A stretch of DNA of 64,000 nt, from assembly GCA_963798445.1 (NCBI GenBank), contig CAWCTH010000002.1, positions 1,116,001 to 1,180,000 of the forward strand, written 5' to 3'. Below the pieces are notes generated by a model. That model searched no databases. It was not told where the DNA came from and worked only from the letters and a program-made list of their open reading frames with translations. This document shows, piece after piece, positions 34,834-42,310 of the stretch (the first letter of the stretch is position 1; each line of letters opens with the position of its first letter). Both the position numbers and the translations under genes were made by a program. This DNA is from DASXAI01 sp963798445 (GTDB lineage Bacteria; Actinomycetota; Acidimicrobiia; Acidimicrobiales; Ilumatobacteraceae).

Positions 34834-35075
34834 TCTGGGAACTTCGTCGGGCGCGGTCGCTCGGTCCGCTCCGGTTGCGCGACCTCCACACCCCCGATCG
34901 CCGCGAATCGTTGGTGAATCCGTCTGCCGAGACCATCCCGACTCGCTGGTTTCACGAGCGCGTCGTGCAGGATCGCTCGCACCTCGGCCTCCATCGAGCG
35001 GCCATGGCGCGCGGCGCGCACGTGTAGCTTCGCTCGCAACTCCTCGTCCACGTCCCTGATCGTCAACGTCGCCAT
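34830..35075 (-). CDS. FitA/VapB-like ribbon-helix-helix antitoxin
   Basis: An 81-residue antitoxin: MATLTIRDVDEELRAKLHVR and AARHGRSMEAEVRAILHDAL form the RHH domain; the C-terminal RRIHQRFAAIGGVEVAQPER is the likely toxin-binding segment. It is coupled to the VapC gene by a GTGA overlap. A tandem GCAATGCT repeat lies 4 bases upstream of ATG 35075 and is a likely operator. Confidence 0.9.
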   Translation of the reverse strand: MATLTIRDVDEELRAKLHVRAARHGRSMEAEVRAILHDALVKPASRDGLGRRIHQRFAAIGGVEVAQPERTERPRPTKFPE

Positions 35076-35079
35076 ACCT

Positions 35080-35096
35080 GCAATGCTAGCAATGCT
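35080..35096 (-). promoter_or_regulatory. Tandem GCAATGCT repeat upstream of VapB-like gene
   Basis: GCAATGCT occurs at 35080-35087 and 35089-35096, and the junction forms the 8-base palindrome TGCTAGCA. It is 4 bases from the antitoxin ATG, so binding here would block initiation. Confidence 0.4.
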
Positions 35097-35333
35097 GGCA
35101 GCGGGTCCGGGCGCTGTTCGACCGCCTGCCGCGCCGATACGCAGGGGGTCGCTGCCGAGCAGTCGAAGAGTTCCAACAGACCATGAAGAACGGGCTGCGC
35201 GCCCAACTCCCGACCCGATCAGCCGTCCACCATCACCCGCTCCATGGTCGCTGCGATGTCTTGGTCGACGTCCACAACACTCGCTGCCCCACTGATCGCT
35301 CCCCGGCCGTCCACCCCGCCGTCGCCACCACCG

Positions 35334-35475
35334 CCCGCCTTGTTCGGATGGTTCCTCCCGCGCCCGCTGGACCGTGTAGTCCTCCACGTCATCGGACGGC
35401 GGTTTCGAGCCTTGGGAAGGAGAAAATCTCATCCGTGAGAAACCGACCTCGAGCCCGCCAGCCGGTCAAGCGAAC
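35334..35475 (-). pseudogene. Decayed HigBA-type toxin-antitoxin copy
   Basis: The minus strand retains the last codons of a HigB-like toxin (GWRARGR, compare DWRARGRSSHG in the intact toxin at 54967), then the palindrome TCTCATCCGTGAGA, then an antitoxin-like start PPSDDVEDYTVQRAREEP (compare PPDDLEDYISERARTNP at 54951). After this the sequence degenerates into Arg/Gly-rich frames. The flanking DNA is recognisably homologous to the intact locus. Confidence 0.6.
35427..35440. promoter_or_regulatory. TCTCA-N4-TGAGA palindrome in decayed HigBA copy
   Basis: TCTCATCCGTGAGA, identical to the 14-base sequence at 54965-54978 in the intact HigBA pair. Confidence 0.5.
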
Positions 35476-35557
35476 TGCTCCTGATCGAGCTGGGCATTCG
35501 CGCCCGGGCGCTCGGGGCGACGCCGACGCTCAACCCCGATCGGCCGGGCACCGTGCG

Positions 35558-36067
35558 TCAGGAGACCGCCGGGCCCACGGTGAAACTGCTGAACATGCCG
35601 TGGTCGAAATGGGAGTTCACGGACCCGTCCGCGTTGTCATTCGTCACGTTGCAAAAGGCCACGTAGTTGCCCGCCGGCAGGTCGAACACCTTCGTGCACG
35701 ACTGACCTGGCTCCAGCTCGGCCACCTCGCCGACGCTGACGAGTGCCGAGAGCTGATCCTCGTCGACGGCCCCGTCGGAGTCGACCGGGAGCGCGGCTGG
35801 TTGCTCCACGCGAGCCACCACCATCTCATGGGTCATGGTGCCGACGTTCTCGACGCCGATGGCCACTCGGCCGCTCTCGATGTTCTTCAGCCCGCCGATG
35901 GCATATTCCTGCAGGGTGGCGGTCACGGCCTGCGCGCCGGCAGGAGCGCTCGGCACGCACTCCTCGGTCTCGACGCCTGGCGCTATCGCGTCGGGCGGAT
36001 CCTTCCCGCAGCCGGTCAGGGCGAGAACAGCCGCGCCGATCAACACTGCCCTCCACCGGTAACCCAT
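35558..36067 (-). CDS. Cupredoxin-like lipoprotein
   Basis: A 169-residue exported protein. MGYRWRAVLIGAAVLALTGC is a lipoprotein signal with lipobox LTGC. The mature domain has a plastocyanin-like metal-site layout: His in MTHEMVVAR, then Cys in VAFCNVTN, His in NSHFDHGM and Met in HGMFSSF at the C-terminus. This suggests a copper-binding, membrane-anchored electron carrier or copper chaperone. ATG 36067 has GGGGG 6 bases upstream. Metal binding is inferred from the spacing only. Confidence 0.75.
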   Translation of the reverse strand: MGYRWRAVLIGAAVLALTGCGKDPPDAIAPGVETEECVPSAPAGAQAVTATLQEYAIGGLKNIESGRVAIGVENVGTMTHEMVVARVEQPAALPVDSDGAVDEDQLSALVSVGEVAELEPGQSCTKVFDLPAGNYVAFCNVTNDNADGSVNSHFDHGMFSSFTVGPAVS

Positions 36068-36182
36068 GGCGCACCCCCGTGCTCTCGATGCGTGTTGCAT
36101 CGTGCATCTTTGAACAAACCCACCCTGGCCGTCGAACCGGTAGCACGCGCGTCGCCTGGTCTGTGGGGTAGTTGCGGCGGCC

Positions 36183-36398
36183 GTGATCGTGACGATGACC
36201 GCTGGCTGCGCGCTCGGGGGCGTGATCGGCCCCTGCGGCGAGGCGTCGACGTCGAGCGCGTCGGCCCTCATCACGCCGTCGACCCCGCCGCCCGTCACGG
36301 CGACGACCCCAACGCCGCCGTTGGCGACACCACCGCCATCGCCGGGGACCTCGCCGGTGGCGACCGAAACGACCGCCGGTGCCCCCTTCACCCAGTGA
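36183..36398 (+). CDS. Possible Thr/Pro-rich exported peptide
   Basis: A 71-codon frame with a short hydrophobic start (MIVTMTAGCALGGVIGPCGE, with a lipobox-like TAGC) and a low-complexity tail of Thr, Pro and Ala. No family. It is divergent from the cupredoxin gene by 115 bases. It could equally be a compositional artefact. Confidence 0.25.
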   Translation: MIVTMTAGCALGGVIGPCGEASTSSASALITPSTPPPVTATTPTPPLATPPPSPGTSPVATETTAGAPFTQ

Positions 36399-36850
36399 CG
36401 TGGGACCGGTCATCCCGCTCGGTCCACTTCATGCCGGGTGGATGGTTACTGGCGCCAGTGACGCGGGCGACGTTGAAGATATCCCACCCGGCGTGACCGA
36501 GGCTGCCCGCCGTTGAACGCGACGTTGTCGCTAACGGCGAACACGGCTCGAGGCGAGGGCAACGAGTAGAGCCCGGCCGTCCTGTAGTCGATGCCAGAAA
36601 TGTCGACCGTCCCTCCCGGCGCGACGACTTCTCAACGCAGACCTAATGGAGGGGCACCCCGCCACGGGCCACCAACGTGTCCGCGCCCGCGGCGACGAGG
36701 CCGCGGACCGGTCCGGTTCGTGGGATCAAGCGTTATTGCTGGACGAGGTCGACGACCTGGAGCTCTCCGTTCTCGCCGAAGCACGAGTGGAGCTTCATCG
36801 CGGCTCTCGGGCGCCCCGACCTCTCGAAGACGGTCACGATGCGGGTGGAT
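36388..36850 (-). pseudogene. Decayed coding remnants, family not recognised
   Basis: Protein-like minus-strand pieces: VVAPGGTVDISGIDYRTAGL and PSPRAVFAVSDNVAFNGG (36630-36510), then one base out of frame GSLGHAGWDIFNVARVTGAS and HPPGMKWTERDDRSHVTG to a stop at 36388. A separate piece, TVFERSGRPRAAMKLHSCFG and ENGELQVVDLVQQ, ends at a stop at 36733. They may come from one or two lost genes. Confidence 0.4.
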
Positions 36851-37391
36851 CACTGTGTTCAGCGTGCGCCTGTTGCGCCACGCCGCCACTGGGGTGTTGC
36901 CGGACGGCCTGCGTGCCCCCCGGTGTCGTACGGGCTGCGGCAGGCGCGATCGTGGACCAGCGCGACGACCTACAACGCACCGGCCCAACCTGGCCAACGC
37001 CCTCCAGGCGCTCGACGAGACGTTCCAGCTCCCGGTGATTACGTGCGGGGCCTGGGCTCGCAAGACGTAGCTCGTGGTCCGCGCCCAAGCAGGAGGGTCG
37101 CGCCGGCGCGGGTTCACTCGGTCGGCATTCGACGCCGATGGCGGCAGGTGCAGACGAGCACCAGAGCGGACCTTCCAGCGCGCTTGACCGATGTGTCGCG
37201 AGGCGAGGACGCGACGTTGTTGGCGCGGGAGACACCGCGGCGCTCCCCCAGCAGCCGGGAGAGGGCATCGGCTCCGGATCCACTCCTGGTTGGGACATCC
37301 GAATGAGCGCCAGGAGGATGACGGCGGTCGCGCATCGGAGCACAATGATGGTGTCTGGGACTGCCCATCGGACAAGGGGGCGTCATCGTCA
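36851..37391. other. Stretch without a supported gene
   Basis: All frames here are broken or have unnatural composition. It continues the decayed zone that starts at about 36.4 kb. No RNA gene or repeat is evident. Confidence 0.4.
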
Positions 37392-38177
37392 ATGACAACT
37401 TCTCGAGTGCCGGAAATGGTGCCCCTGCTATCTCGGGGCAAGCACCGCAACCCACGCAAGGGAGCCTGCTTCATGGAGCTGGTCTCGTTCCTGGCTGGGG
37501 AACGATGGAGCGATCGTCCAGCGTGCACCCACCCACTGCTCGCCTCGCTTGCCCGCCTGGTCAACGACTCCACCACCGACGCTGGCCGTCAGCGCCTTAC
37601 CGCCCTGCTACCGAGCGTGATCGGACTGACCAGCGACGACCCGTACCTCGACGTGCGGATCTCGCTTCGTTCGGCGACGATGGCCCTGCCCGTGGCGGCG
37701 GCGGAGCGGCAACGGGCGATGGCCGTCGCGGTGGTCGTGGCCAACCGCCTACTCGACGACCTCGATGAGCGGGCGCCTGACAGCCTGGAGGACCTCAGCC
37801 GATTGGCGCTGACGCAGGTGCCGGACGCGGCCCGGTGGGCCGAGCAGTTCGCGGTACGGAACTCGACATCTATTGCCGGGTTCCGACGGCACGGTGCGCC
37901 GAACATTGTTCGCTACGCGGTCGACGGGATCGCCCTAGCCTGCGTGCCCGACCCGGACGACGTACTGCACGACCTGCTTCGAGCCGCCATCGACGACAGC
38001 GCAGCCTGGATCCATCGTGACACCGGCACCGCGGCAAGCTTGCCCGGCCCAGAGTCGGGACGGCTGCCCGCCGACGCATCGGCACGACCGTTGCTCACTG
38101 ACAGCAAACAATCGATGACCTGGCCGCCCCGCGTCCGACCGGCGGCAAATCCAAGAGTGCGACGCACTCGGCGCTAG
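37392..38177 (+). CDS. Conserved actinobacterial protein of unknown function
   Basis: About 261 residues. The core MVPLLSRGKHRNPRKGACFM, ELVSFLAGERWSDRPACTHP and LLASLARLVNDSTTDAGRQR belongs to a conserved actinobacterial family without known role; KHRNPRKGACFME and GERWSDxPxCTHP (Cys, His) are its hallmarks and could bind metal. The middle is alpha-helical, with RYAVDGIALACVPDPDD near residue 175-195. ATG 37392 is chosen; ATG 37416 is possible. Its stop shares CTAG with the convergent frame downstream. Confidence 0.7.
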   Translation: MTTSRVPEMVPLLSRGKHRNPRKGACFMELVSFLAGERWSDRPACTHPLLASLARLVNDSTTDAGRQRLTALLPSVIGLTSDDPYLDVRISLRSATMALPVAAAERQRAMAVAVVVANRLLDDLDERAPDSLEDLSRLALTQVPDAARWAEQFAVRNSTSIAGFRRHGAPNIVRYAVDGIALACVPDPDDVLHDLLRAAIDDSAAWIHRDTGTAASLPGPESGRLPADASARPLLTDSKQSMTWPPRVRPAANPRVRRTRR

Positions 38178-38551
38178 GGCACGCTTGCCCGGGCCGCCCC
38201 CGAGGAATTGCCTGCTGACACACGTGAGCCATCGGGCTCGATGGTGACAGGCGCCAACGGGAGCCGACCTGCCGCCCGGCTGACGTGAGCCAGCAGGCGA
38301 GCGGGCCTCCCGCCGAAGCCCCTGCGTGCCCGTACCGGAAGGGCGTCGGACACCTTCTCGTCGCGATCATCGGCGGTCGTGACCACGTAGCTCGTTGAAG
38401 CGAACACGCTCTCGGGCGAGAGCATGGCGCTCGGAAGGCGGTAGCGGTACCACATGGTGGCGCTGCTGGCGTCGAGGGCCGCCGCGCCCAGCGGAACGTT
38501 CCGGTTCAGCGTCAGCAGGTTCGTGACGACCTCGGCCGGGATGGCCTCCAC
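38174..38551 (-). CDS. YbjN-like C-terminal fragment or truncated protein
   Basis: From GTG 38551: EAIPAEVVTNLLTLNRNVPL, GAAALDASSATMWYRYRLPS, AMLSPESVFASTSYVVTTAD. This resembles the YbjN/CesT-like fold (type III chaperone-like). The frame is open further upstream without a start (TRQHSLPIWPAKDVD), so the N-terminus seems lost. The last 45 residues are of unnatural composition. It ends with the shared CTAG. Confidence 0.45.
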   Translation of the reverse strand: MEAIPAEVVTNLLTLNRNVPLGAAALDASSATMWYRYRLPSAMLSPESVFASTSYVVTTADDRDEKVSDALPVRARRGFGGRPARLLAHVSRAAGRLPLAPVTIEPDGSRVSAGNSSGAARASVP

Positions 38552-38805
38552 GTCGACATCCTTTGCGGGCCAGATCGGTAGGGAGTGTTGACGCGTGCAC
38601 CGGAGCGAGCGTCCACCGCTGGGTTGGTGGGCTGCGACCTCGGAGAACTGAGCGACGTGGAGCCGCCCATACGGTTCGGCCTCGGCTCCACGCCTCGGCG
38701 ACCGTCCATCGCGTCGATCGCCACCACTGTGGCCGCCGCGCCTCGGGAATGACCTTCATCGTCCGGAGTAGCCGGTCCGGCGGCAGGTTCTGAGAAGGTG
38801 TGGGG

Positions 38806-40377
38806 ATGGAGAACGGCGCCATCGGCTGGGATGACGAGCTCGCCGAGCTGGAGCGGCGGCGGGAGATGGTTCGAGGGATGGGTGGCCCCGCGTCGGTGGC
38901 CTTCCAACACAGCAAGGGCAAGCTTACGGTGAGGGAGCGGCTGGACCTGCTGGCCGATCCCGGTTCGTTGCGGGAGTTCGGGAGCTTGAGTGGCAGCGGC
39001 ACGTATGACGACCGGGGCGCCCTGGTCTCGCTCTCGCCCCGCGGCGAGGTGAACGCCATCTGCCTGATCGAGGGGCGCAAGGTCATCGTGACGGCCGGCG
39101 ACTTCACCATCCGGGGCGGGTCGGCCTCCGGCCATGGCGGTGGCCTGGGTCAGGAGCTGCGGCCCAACGAGCGGGCGCACGAATGGCAGATCCCGCTCAT
39201 CCGGCTGCTCGACGCGGCCGGCGGCAGTGTGCGGGGCTTCGAGGAGCTCGGACGGACCTACATGCCCGACGGGAACATCTGGTCAGCGACCGACACCATG
39301 CTCTTGTCGGAGGTGCCGGTGGTGTCGGCGGTCATGGGGACAGCGGCCGGCCTGCCCGCGGTGAACGCCTGCCTGTCGCACTTCAGCGTGATGGTCGAGG
39401 GCACGTCGCAGGTCTTCCCGGGTGGACCACCCGTCGTCAAGGCGGCGCTGGGTTACGACATCTCCAAGGAGGACCTGGGCGGCCCGCAGATCACCACCGC
39501 CAGCGGGTCGATCAACAACGTCGCCCGTTCCGAGGAGGAGGCGCTGGGGCAGATCCGCCGCTTCTTGTCGTACCTGCCCGCCAGCGTTCAGGAACTGCCG
39601 CCCGACACCGAGTGCAGCGACCCGACCGACCGGGTCGAGCCCGAGCTGCGAGGGCTCGTCCCCCGTGAGCCTCGGCGCATCCACGACGCCCGCCGCCTCC
39701 TCGATCTGGTGCTCGACCGTGACTCGTTCTTCGAGATCGCCCCCGCCTACGGGCGCGGTCGCATCACCGGACTGGCTCGGCTGGGCGGTCACCCGGTCGG
39801 AGTGATGACCAACAACCCACGCTACGCCGGTGGCGCCACCGACGTGGCCGGTGGGAGCAAGGTCATCCGCCTCTTGCAGCTGTGCGACACGTTCCATCTG
39901 CCGCTGGTCTCCCTCGCCGACGAACCGGGGTTCCTCGTGGGACTCGAATCGGAGAAAGCAGGGATCGAACGGGCCGGCGCCCGCCTGGTCGCGGTGACGT
40001 GCCTGAGCCGGATGCCGTGGATCACGATCGTGGTGCGCCGGCTCTACGGGGTGGCGGGGCAGGTGCAGCACCGCCCGTCGGGCATGTTCCGGCGCTATGC
40101 CTGGCCGTCCGCCAACTGGGGATCCATGCACATCGCCGGCGGCACGTCGGCGGCGTACCGGCGGGAGATCGACTCGGCCGACAATCCGGCGGCGAAGCAG
40201 GCCGAGATCGAGAGCCGGCTCCGGGCGATCGCGTCGCCGTTCCGGACCGCCGAGGCGACCGGCCAGGACATCATCGACCCGGCCGAAACGCGCCCACTGC
40301 TGTGCGAGTTCGTCGAGGATGCCCAGCGGATCCTGGCCCGACAGCTCGGCCCCTCGCCGCTCCCCTACCTTCCCTGA
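38806..40377 (+). CDS. Acyl-CoA carboxylase beta subunit (biotin-dependent carboxyltransferase)
   Basis: About 523 residues of the crotonase-fold carboxyltransferase family. It has KGKLTVRERLDLLADPGSL near residue 35 and the N-domain acyl-CoA site with SASGHGGGLGQELRPNERAH. The C-domain has GGATDVAGGSKVIRLLQLCD, DEPGFLVGLESEKAGIERAG and MHIAGGTSAAYRREI. It transfers CO2 from carboxybiotin to an acyl-CoA (propionyl-, methylcrotonyl- or similar). No alpha or biotin subunit is adjacent, so it must be encoded elsewhere. ATG 38806 has AGAAGG seven bases upstream; GTG 38800 is an alternative. Confidence 0.92.
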   Translation: MENGAIGWDDELAELERRREMVRGMGGPASVAFQHSKGKLTVRERLDLLADPGSLREFGSLSGSGTYDDRGALVSLSPRGEVNAICLIEGRKVIVTAGDFTIRGGSASGHGGGLGQELRPNERAHEWQIPLIRLLDAAGGSVRGFEELGRTYMPDGNIWSATDTMLLSEVPVVSAVMGTAAGLPAVNACLSHFSVMVEGTSQVFPGGPPVVKAALGYDISKEDLGGPQITTASGSINNVARSEEEALGQIRRFLSYLPASVQELPPDTECSDPTDRVEPELRGLVPREPRRIHDARRLLDLVLDRDSFFEIAPAYGRGRITGLARLGGHPVGVMTNNPRYAGGATDVAGGSKVIRLLQLCDTFHLPLVSLADEPGFLVGLESEKAGIERAGARLVAVTCLSRMPWITIVVRRLYGVAGQVQHRPSGMFRRYAWPSANWGSMHIAGGTSAAYRREIDSADNPAAKQAEIESRLRAIASPFRTAEATGQDIIDPAETRPLLCEFVEDAQRILARQLGPSPLPYLP

Positions 40378-40391
40378 AGCAGGAGGTGCAC

Positions 40392-40407
40392 CCGGCGAGG
40401 TCGCCGG
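40392..40407. terminator. Short GC hairpin between convergent genes
   Basis: CCGGCGAGGTCGCCGG is a near-complete palindrome between the carboxylase and selenoprotein-partner stops. It is a possible bidirectional terminator without T-tracts. Confidence 0.3.
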
Positions 40408-40412
40408 CATCG

Positions 40413-41522
40413 CTATGGCGCCAGGGCGCTACTGCGCAACTCCCGCCCGGGGATCTCGCATGCCTGGTCGAGCTCGATCTCGACGGTGACGGCGCGGTTC
40501 CGGTGCGGGCCCGCGCACCAGGACGGGAACGCCGCCGAGTAGAGCCCGCCGCCACCGGCGACGAACACGACGATGTCGTCCGGCGATGCGAAGCACGGAT
40601 ATCGGCGCTGAGGGTCGGAGGACGGGCCACCACCCGCCGCCGACGCCGCCCGAGCCGCCGCCGTGTTGACGGCTCGCTCGCACAACGCCTCGGCGATCGA
40701 TTGACGCGTGTGGCCGGCGGCGGCGAGGGCGCCGGCGTGGTCGGGGTTCAGCGCGAGAGCGGCTTGGCCGCCACCGAACGCGCCGTTGTTGGTGCCGAGA
40801 TTGGCGAAGGCGCCGGCCAGCGAGTTGAGCAAGCGATCGGCCGACGTCGGGTCGTCCGCATCGGTCACGCCGATGACCGAGTGCGGTGCGTCGGTGCCCA
40901 GCACGGTCACCGTCGAGCTCTCAGCGTGGAAGCCGCGACTCGTGTGCAGCGACGGGAACGGGCTCTCCTCCTCATCTTCGGCAAGGCAGAACGTGAACTT
41001 GCCGGGATGGCCGAGCAGGGCCATGTCCGCGGTACCGCTGCGACCACCGCCGATGTTGATCATGGCCAGGCGAAGGGCCCGCCCGATCGAGGCATTGGCG
41101 CGGTGGCCGGGACCCAGGGCCCCGAACCCGCCGTGGATGCCGCCGCAGGCCTGCCGAGCCGGTCCGTTGACGATGACCAGCGGGCTGATCGCATGGGTGG
41201 TCGCTTGCACCTCCGTCAAGTCGAACACCGGGTCCATGACGGCTCGGGCGGCGGCGACGACGACGGGAACGTGATCCGGCGTGCAACCGGCCATGACCGC
41301 CGCGATCGCAAGCTTCTCGACGGTGCAGACGCCCAGGTTCGGACCCATCTCGCCCAGCACAAGGTCACCGTCGAGACCCGTGGCCAGCACCATCCGCCCG
41401 ACGCGTTCAGGCGTCGGAACGATCACCGGGAGCCCGTCGGTGCAGCCGCTGCGATGGAGCTCCTCGAGCGCGTCGGCCTCGTCGCCGGCGACCAGCCGAC
41501 CGGCGGTCACGGTCACCGTCAC
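40413..41522 (-). CDS. Conserved partner protein of the UGSC selenoprotein
   Basis: A 369-residue soluble protein: GCTDGLPVIVPTPERVGRMV, VCTVEKLAIAAVMAGCTPDH, EVQATTHAISPLVIVNGPAR, GFGALGPGHRANASIGRALR and LGHPGKFTFCLAEDEEESPF. I know this as an uncharacterised family often written next to UGSC-motif proteins; no reaction is established. Conserved Cys and His residues (AGCTPDH, TTH, FCLAE) could form an active site. GTG 41522 overlaps the selenoprotein's TGA, so the two are strictly co-translated and probably act as a complex. Confidence 0.75.
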   Translation of the reverse strand: MTVTVTAGRLVAGDEADALEELHRSGCTDGLPVIVPTPERVGRMVLATGLDGDLVLGEMGPNLGVCTVEKLAIAAVMAGCTPDHVPVVVAAARAVMDPVFDLTEVQATTHAISPLVIVNGPARQACGGIHGGFGALGPGHRANASIGRALRLAMINIGGGRSGTADMALLGHPGKFTFCLAEDEEESPFPSLHTSRGFHAESSTVTVLGTDAPHSVIGVTDADDPTSADRLLNSLAGAFANLGTNNGAFGGGQAALALNPDHAGALAAAGHTRQSIAEALCERAVNTAAARAASAAGGGPSSDPQRRYPCFASPDDIVVFVAGGGGLYSAAFPSWCAGPHRNRAVTVEIELDQACEIPGRELRSSALAP

Positions 41523-42052
41523 GGCCGGCCTCCTCCGCTCAGCGACGCGACGATGTGCGGCGCGATCTGCGACGCGACCTTCGTCATGTTCTCGTGGCCC
41601 GACCCGGCCACAGGATGCGGAAGGCGCGTCCGCGGGACGTCGGGCATGCCGACCGACCGGGCGACGAAGTCACCCTGCGCCCAGAATTTCTCGGTGACCA
41701 GGGCGACCGCGGGAACACCCCGACGGGCGAGCTTCACGCCGTCACGCACGGTGCCGGTGGTGCAGCTCCCTCAATGACCGTAGGCGGCGACCACCGCCCG
41801 GCATTCGCCCACGATGGTGTCCAGCATCTCGTCGGACACCACCGACGACGCATCGCCCTTGTTGTAATGGCGGAACCGGGCTTCTGGGAGACGTTCTCTC
41901 AGCGCCTCCTCGACGTGGTGGAGGAACGCAACGGAGTCGGGGAAGCCATTCGCCAGAAGACCGATGTCGACCGCTCCGTCGAGGTCGGCCGACAGGTCGA
42001 ACGGCTCCACGGGCATGCCGGGCTCCGCCCGCGGATCGAGATACTCGATCAT
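41519..42052 (-). CDS. UGSC-family selenoprotein with in-frame TGA (selenocysteine)
   Basis: Read through, this is one 177-residue protein. ATG 42052 (GGTAAGGTGATCAG upstream) gives MIEYLDPRAEPGMPVEPFDL ... HHVEEALRERLPEARFRHYN ... IVGECRAVVAAYGH, then TGA at 41773-41771, then GSCTTGTVRDGVKLARRGVP ... TEKFWAQGDFVARS to the stop at 41519. The TGA is residue 94 and is followed by GSC, precisely the U of the UGSC motif, in a redox U-x-x-C site related to that of glycine-reductase-type selenoproteins. A conventional call would give two genes (41771-42052 and 41519-41749). It needs selenocysteine machinery elsewhere in the genome. The stop overlaps the partner gene. Confidence 0.82.
41739..41751 (-). 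promoter_or_regulatory. SECIS-like hairpin downstream of the selenocysteine TGA
   Basis: On the coding strand CCGT-GCGTG-ACGG forms a stem with a 5-base loop that contains GU, beginning 20 bases after the TGA; a C-G and a G-U pair extend the stem beyond one mismatch. Bacterial SECIS elements lie at about this distance and need an apical GU. The stem is short, so this is a candidate only. Confidence 0.45.
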
Positions 42053-42084
42053 CTGATCACCTTACCGCCCCTCCCGCTCGTGGG

Positions 42085-42285
42085 TCAGGCCCGGACCCGG
42101 GTGTCGAACCCGGGGCGGGGAGCCCGGCGACTGCTCAGGTTCTTCACGGGTACGCCGGCCTTCAGCAGCGTGGTCGCCTGAAGGTGTCGGAGGTCGTGCG
42201 GCCGGATCGAACGGAGCCCGATTCGGTCGCGCAACGCCACCCAGCGCTGTGTGACGGAATCGGGCCGCCACGGCGGGCGGCGCAT
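42085..42285 (-). pseudogene. C-terminal fragment of a tyrosine recombinase
   Basis: The frame reads RPDSVTQRWVALRDRIGLRS then IRPHDLRHLQATTLLKAGVP and VKNLSSR. HDLRH is the conserved H-x-x-R of the integrase catalytic domain. It stops just before the expected GH and Tyr motifs; the N-terminal two-thirds are gone. Confidence 0.6.
42096..42114 (-). other. tRNA T-arm-like hairpin beside the recombinase relic
   Basis: On the minus strand CCCGGG-TTCGACA-CCCGGG: a 6-base perfect stem with a 7-base loop starting TTCGA. Geometry equals a tRNA T-arm, but no other tRNA arms are present. It may be what remains of an integration site. Confidence 0.3.
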
Positions 42286-42310
42286 CGAGCCGGCGACGCG
42301 TCCCGATCTG

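Noticed and set aside
36183..36398. Thr/Pro-rich frame as a definite lipoprotein
   Set aside because: Low-complexity composition could arise by chance in this GC-rich, decayed region; kept only as a weak feature.
39882..41777. A 631-codon open frame on the plus strand
   Set aside because: Shadow of the carboxylase and of the minus-strand selenoprotein partner; composition is unnatural and no domain is seen.
41771..42052. A 93-codon gene ending at TGA, and a separate gene at 41519-41749
   Set aside because: The TGA sits at the U of UGSC with family sequence continuing in frame, so I treat both as one selenoprotein.
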